Shown one piece after another: positions 15,560-18,560 of a stretch of 18,560 bases of DNA. The DNA comes from Olsenella_K sp036454645 (GTDB lineage Bacteria > Actinomycetota > Coriobacteriia > Coriobacteriales > Atopobiaceae). The position numbers were made by a program, and so were the translations under genes. The notes beneath the pieces are model-generated. The model worked only from the letters and a program-made list of their open reading frames with translations, did no database searches and was not told where the DNA came from. Numbering within the stretch: the first letter of the stretch is position 1; each line of letters starts with the position of its first letter. The stretch spans positions 1 through 18,560 of the forward strand of contig JAZHSQ010000041.1 of assembly GCA_036454645.1 (NCBI GenBank), in the 5' to 3' direction.

Positions 15560-15892
15560 GCCATCCAGGAGGTGCAGGGGCCGTTCGGCCGAGCGGATAC
15601 TCTCCGGCGTTGTGCGGCATCTTGCGGCTCGATCTGTGCCACATACGCCCTACAGGGGCCCAACGTATGTTTATCTATATTTACCTTGGTAAGAAGAAGC
15701 GCACTAAGGCTCGCCGGAGGAACGACGCGAGCATGCTGTTACTTTGCGCTGCGCATTCTCAGTGGGACCAGCACCGCGCCATACGCATCGCCCCGTAGGC
15801 TCCGCTTGCCATGTCGTCTACGCGTAAGGAGAGCAATCAACGTGGCAGGGAAGGTACATGCGAGGCTCATCATGTAGCTTGGAGAGCAAAGC
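15560..15892. other. gene-poor stretch, nothing recognised
   Basis: No open frame here has a recognisable protein or a good ribosome binding site. The short plus-strand frame at 15610-15798 encodes a basic peptide with no family resemblance I can see. The composition is less GC-rich than the sugar locus. It is probably the edge of an accessory region. Confidence 0.5.
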
Positions 15893-16022
15893 ATGTCGAA
15901 ACGGTCGATAGTACCGGACCAGACCGCCGCATGTCGATGGGTTCTGCCTGCGAGCTCTTCGTTATCGCCAAGATGTAAGCGGGCAAGTATATGCCGCAAT
16001 TTTCGAACAGGAATGTCGAAAC
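15893..16022. repeat. direct repeats ATGTCGAAAC near the end of a decayed IS21-type element
   Basis: ATGTCGAAAC occurs at 15893-15902 and 16013-16022, and ATGTCGA again at 15931-15937. They lie just past the 3' end of the istB remnant. IS21-family ends usually carry several transposase-binding repeats, which fits, but no matching left end is recognised. Confidence 0.4.
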
Positions 16023-16094
16023 CACATACCTCGCCTAGCTCGCTGCGGAGGCCCCCTCGCGGCCGACCACTCTCTGATTGACTGTCTGCGACCA

Positions 16095-16795
16095 TTCCCG
16101 TAGTTCGGGCTGTCGATGTTGATGATCTCGCTACGGTATATGAGCCTGTCCACTGTCGCCGCAACAAGGGAGATGTCCTCGACGAACCCTCCCCGCTTGT
16201 CGGAGCGCTTGCTTAGGGTACCAGTGAGGCTAATGCTCTCGGCGCACTGAGATGAAGTTGAAGAAGAGCATCATCTCCTGCCGGCCCAGCCTCCCATGGC
16301 CGACCCCGTCGACCATCACGATGCGCGCCCTCTCCAGGTAACGCATCCGGTGCCCACTCGCGGGCTGGAAGTCCCTTGTCTTCAGCGCGCGCACCAAGAT
16401 GCCTATCTTCTCAAGGCAGACGTTGCGCCCACGGTCGAGCGCCTCGTAGCCGAGTATCGTGGGCAGCGAGGTTTTGCGAATCGAGGTCGGCCCCAGCAGG
16501 CACGCGTTGAACGCCTCGGCGAGCCAGGTCATGTCCATGAGGTTGAGGCGACCTGCCTGCTCACAGATGGACGGAATCCGAAGATGAACTCCTCGAGAGA
16601 CTTCCTCGCCGGGAGCCTGGACTTTCCGAACCTCACCTCCCGCATGCGCTCCTCCCTTGAGCCTCACCTCCTCGCGCAGGAACGGCTTAACGGTGCAGGT
16701 CGACGACAGGTCGCCCTGGTTGGCAAACAGCCGCACCAGGTCCACCTGCCCGAGCCTGAGCTGCGACAGCAGCCTTCTCACCTCGGTTGCGCCGT
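16095..16795 (-). pseudogene. istB: decayed IS21-family istB (transposition helper ATPase)
   Basis: IstB is the AAA+ partner of the IstA transposase. Fragment 1 (about 16795-16240) has an N-terminal helix region (RRLLSQLRLG), FLREEVRL, and the ATPase core TWLAEAFNACLLGPTSIRKT. The P-loop there should read GPTGTGKT, so it has lost its glycines. ILGYEALDRG follows, and a Walker B-like VMVDG has lost the usual DE. After FFNFISVRREH there is a stop codon. Homology continues in another frame (about 16243-16095) with GGFVEDISLVAATVDRL and IYRSEIINIDSPNY, the normal IstB C-terminus. The frameshift, stop and lost P-loop residues show it is dead. IstA is not recognisable. Confidence 0.78.
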
Positions 16796-17026
16796 AGTCG
16801 CTCGGCTCGCCCCATCGACTCTCCGTACTCCAAGAGGCCGCGCTTGGCGACGTGGTCGGGATGGAGCATCGAGAGGTCGGTGCGTGAGCGGGGCACTGGG
16901 CCCCATGTGCCTCGACCTACGTCAGGAAATGCGGAGACGGCGTGGACGCCGGTACGGAAACCGCAAAGCGGACGGCGCCCACGCCACGAAATACTCAGTG
17001 CACCGACGACCCTCACATGCAGCGAA
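16796..17026. other. degenerate stretch between istB remnant and immunity gene
   Basis: A minus-strand reading (HPDHVAKRGLLEYGES near 16800-16870) joins the istB remnant after a frame change. It may be a leftover of the element, but I cannot assign it to IstA. No intact gene is seen. Confidence 0.35.
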
Positions 17027-17413
17027 TCAGTTGCCCGATTGCTCCTGCCTTTCGACATCATCGAGCATTCGAGTCCATTCGGCAAGGTCGGTTTCCTTGT
17101 CAAACAGCTCAAGAAAGGAAGGTCCATTGCCGCCGGGGAAAACCTTGCTGTAATAGGATCCTTGAGCGCTTATGTACTCGCGAGCGAATATAAGTGAACC
17201 TTCATCCGTGCTGCCGCCAGTCGGGAAACGCAAGGAATATTCATGCTTGAACTCTATCCAGACTGCGGGGTCTGCAGATCCCTTATCTGCCCATAGGAAC
17301 GGATTGGCGTCACTAAGGAATTCATTGAGCGCACCGCTCGGATTAACCAGCTGCTCACTAGCGTACTCAAGCGTAAAAAATATACATAGGTACACATTAC
17401 GAGCATCTCTCAT
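17027..17413 (-). CDS. probable immunity protein for the adjacent toxin
   Basis: This is a 128-aa acidic, soluble protein with no signal peptide. It begins MRDARNVYLCIFFTLEYA and contains FLSDANPFLWADKGSADPAVW (split here as FLSDANPF near 32-39 and GSADPAVW near 45-52). This pattern recalls small proteins often encoded beside polymorphic toxins. The C-terminal part is charged (FDKETDLAEWTRMLDDVERQ). The ATG lies two bases after the toxin stop codon, with GAGGAAG inside the toxin's last codons, so the pair is translationally coupled. Size, acidity and placement fit an immunity protein that neutralises the toxin by binding. Base composition is nearer 50% GC, unlike the sugar locus, which suggests horizontal origin. 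The function is inferred mainly from position. Confidence 0.65.
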   Translation of the reverse strand: MRDARNVYLCIFFTLEYASEQLVNPSGALNEFLSDANPFLWADKGSADPAVWIEFKHEYSLRFPTGGSTDEGSLIFAREYISAQGSYYSKVFPGGNGPSFLELFDKETDLAEWTRMLDDVERQEQSGN

Positions 17414-17415
17414 CG

Positions 17416-17856
17416 TTACTTCCTCTTTTTCGGATTACGCAGCTTAGGGTTCGCGTCGAAACCAGTCTCTGGGTCCCAAAGGCGTGGACTTTCGTTTATC
17501 CCACAATTGGATACAACACCGCTGTGTACCTTAGCCCATAGTTGGGTGCCATCAGGCTCGACGCGGGAATACCACTGGTTGCCATTCAGCGTGTCGGTCC
17601 CAAACATGCAGCTACTATCGGCTATTAGACTTTTTATTCTTGCGACGTTGTCCTCACTAAAGGGAAGATGTCCGGGCGCCTCTCGAAATAGATGCATAAG
17701 CTGAGGGCGACCAGTAGGGAGCTGAATCGTCTGGGGACTTGCTGACCTTGGGTCCGGCGGCAGCCCTCCGCCACCAGGCCTGTTGCCGAAGTCCAACCTC
17801 CTTTGGGGGGATCCATTAGTCCCGTGAAAGTGGTCGCTATCAAAGTTTCCGCCCAT
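17416..17856 (-). CDS. orphan polymorphic-toxin domain protein, probable nuclease toxin
   Basis: This is a 146-aa protein. Residues 1-15 carry MGGNFDSDHFHGTNG, followed by a Gly/Pro-rich linker (about 24-50), then a compact domain (51-146). That domain has HLFREAPGHL (55-64, H63), FGTDTLNGNQWYSR (85-98), DGTQLWAKV (102-110) and GVVSNCGIN (113-121). It ends in a basic tail. The GH-x-GTD-x-W-DGTQ-W-NxGxN pattern is one I recall from the C-termini of FhaB/CdiA/Rhs-type polymorphic toxins, probably RNases, but the exact Pfam family is not assigned. There is no secretion or repeat domain, so it is an orphan tip. ATG 17856 has GAGAGGTG upstream; an earlier ATG at 17907 overlaps the upstream gene and lacks a site. 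It lies ten bases after the DUF4417 gene and two before its presumed immunity gene. Confidence 0.7.
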   Translation of the reverse strand: MGGNFDSDHFHGTNGSPQRRLDFGNRPGGGGLPPDPRSASPQTIQLPTGRPQLMHLFREAPGHLPFSEDNVARIKSLIADSSCMFGTDTLNGNQWYSRVEPDGTQLWAKVHSGVVSNCGINESPRLWDPETGFDANPKLRNPKKRK

Positions 17857-17866
17857 TTTCACCTCT

Positions 17867-18560
17867 CTAGCCACGGATGCGGGCGGGACAGACGTGGACT
17901 GGTACACCTAGCGAGAACAGCCAGTCACCAATTCCATAAGAGATGGACCCATACCAGATAATCTCCGTCGGGACGAGCGATTCGACGGCATATCGAACGG
18001 CACTTACAAGCGCTTTACGATCAGAGGGCTTCTTAACTGCCGCTCGTGCACCAATAGCAATAGCACTTCTGCGTGGGGTACCATCCAGCATCCACGGGAG
18101 CCCCGGTTCACAGCGGACGTTGGGCACGCAGAGGATGCCATTTCTCTGCAGGAAATAACCAAGTGCTTGATTTCGATAGGTGTTGTATGCCTTCAAGGCA
18201 ACTGGAAAGTCACGGCAGGTACTGAAGTCAGGCTCAATAACACCGGCAAAAAGTCGTAGACGAGACAGGTAGCGAAGTGGGTTGTTCCAGAGCCGTTCGA
18301 ACTGGTAGTCATCCTCGTAGCAATCAACAATGGCATCGTAGTCAGTACACGTGGACTTCACTGCCTCCGAGAATGGGATGAGACGTACCTTTCCGACGCC
18401 ATATAATGACACGGCATCCATGGCGGGCAGGTCCATCGCTCCGACAAAGGTTGCACCATCGACCATTCGCGCATGGAAGACATCGCGTTGATGGCGGCGC
18501 ATCTTTCGCTTGATGTGTCGATACTCCTCACGGTTAATCTTCGCACTTCCATTTTGGTCG
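17867..18560 (-). CDS. DUF4417 domain protein, 5' end beyond the window
   Basis: The frame is open to the window edge, so the start is not seen; an internal ATG at 18502 is probably not the true start. The visible 231 residues begin with a basic helix (INREEYRHIKRKMRRHQ), then VFHARMVDGATFVGAMDL. The DUF4417 core follows: YEDDYQFERLWNNPLRYL, VIEPDFSTCRDFP, the tyrosine-rich AYNTYRNQALGYFLQ, GILCVPNVR, and near the end PTEIIWYGSISYGIGDW. DUF4417 proteins are frequent in phages and mobile elements, and their biochemical role is not known. It is the first visible gene of a three-gene unit with the toxin and immunity genes. Its lower GC content matches them and not the chromosome core. Confidence 0.8.
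   Translation of the reverse strand, partial: DQNGSAKINREEYRHIKRKMRRHQRDVFHARMVDGATFVGAMDLPAMDAVSLYGVGKVRLIPFSEAVKSTCTDYDAIVDCYEDDYQFERLWNNPLRYLSRLRLFAGVIEPDFSTCRDFPVALKAYNTYRNQALGYFLQRNGILCVPNVRCEPGLPWMLDGTPRRSAIAIGARAAVKKPSDRKALVSAVRYAVESLVPTEIIWYGSISYGIGDWLFSLGVPVHVCPARIRG

Noticed and set aside
15739..16167. 142-codon minus-strand frame past the istB end
   Set aside because: Part of it overlaps the istB remnant in a different frame, and the rest has no recognisable family or ribosome binding site.
17050..17057. TTTCGACA as the left inverted repeat of the IS21 remnant
   Set aside because: It matches the right-side repeat over eight bases only and lies inside the immunity gene's coding sequence, so chance is likely.
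1..18560. CRISPR array or prophage
   Set aside because: No regularly spaced repeat-spacer array is seen. No phage structural, integrase or lysis genes are recognisable; DUF4417 alone is not enough.

Overview
The window is high-GC DNA with strong AGGAGG-type ribosome binding sites, short intergenic gaps and G/C-ending codons. The gene content (tRNA-Gln, a glutaredoxin-related protein, a glmU-prs pair, an L-arabinose cluster run by a LacI-type regulator, and a DUF234 ATPase) best suits a gut-type actinobacterium, probably class Coriobacteriia (Olsenella/Collinsella-like). That placement is inference from composition and gene content; no marker gene was compared.

Layout. Positions 1-1489 hold a solitary AAA-type ATPase with a nuclease-like DUF234 tail, preceded by a four-copy 15-bp tandem repeat covering its promoter. 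A strong bidirectional terminator separates it from tRNA-Gln(UUG) (1609-1683, minus), which lies just downstream of a small glutaredoxin-like gene. Positions 2403-4790 are the core pair glmU-prs (plus), making UDP-GlcNAc and PRPP. A terminator pair around 4790-4922 closes this unit against a convergent minus-strand unit.

Positions 5002-15502 are one minus-strand sugar locus. In transcription order it is a LacI-family regulator, a lipoprotein sugar-binding protein, permease 1, a double-domain ABC ATPase, permease 2, L-arabinose isomerase (araA), an FGGY kinase (probable ribulokinase, araB) and an aldose 1-epimerase (galM). The galM copy carries an apparent +1 frameshift. The logic is import of a pentose through a two-permease ribose-type ABC transporter, anomer conversion by GalM, isomerisation of arabinose to ribulose, and phosphorylation. 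L-ribulose-5-phosphate 4-epimerase (araD) is not in the window. A terminator-like hairpin after the binding-protein gene and another between araA and the kinase suggest graded expression inside the operon.

Positions 15560-18560 are accessory DNA of different composition. There is a gene-poor stretch, a decayed IS21-type istB, and then a tight minus-strand cassette. The cassette consists of a DUF4417 protein running off the window edge, an orphan polymorphic-toxin domain protein (146 aa) and a probable immunity protein (128 aa). The genes are separated by 10 and 2 bases. This DUF4417-toxin-immunity cassette is the most interesting part of the window.
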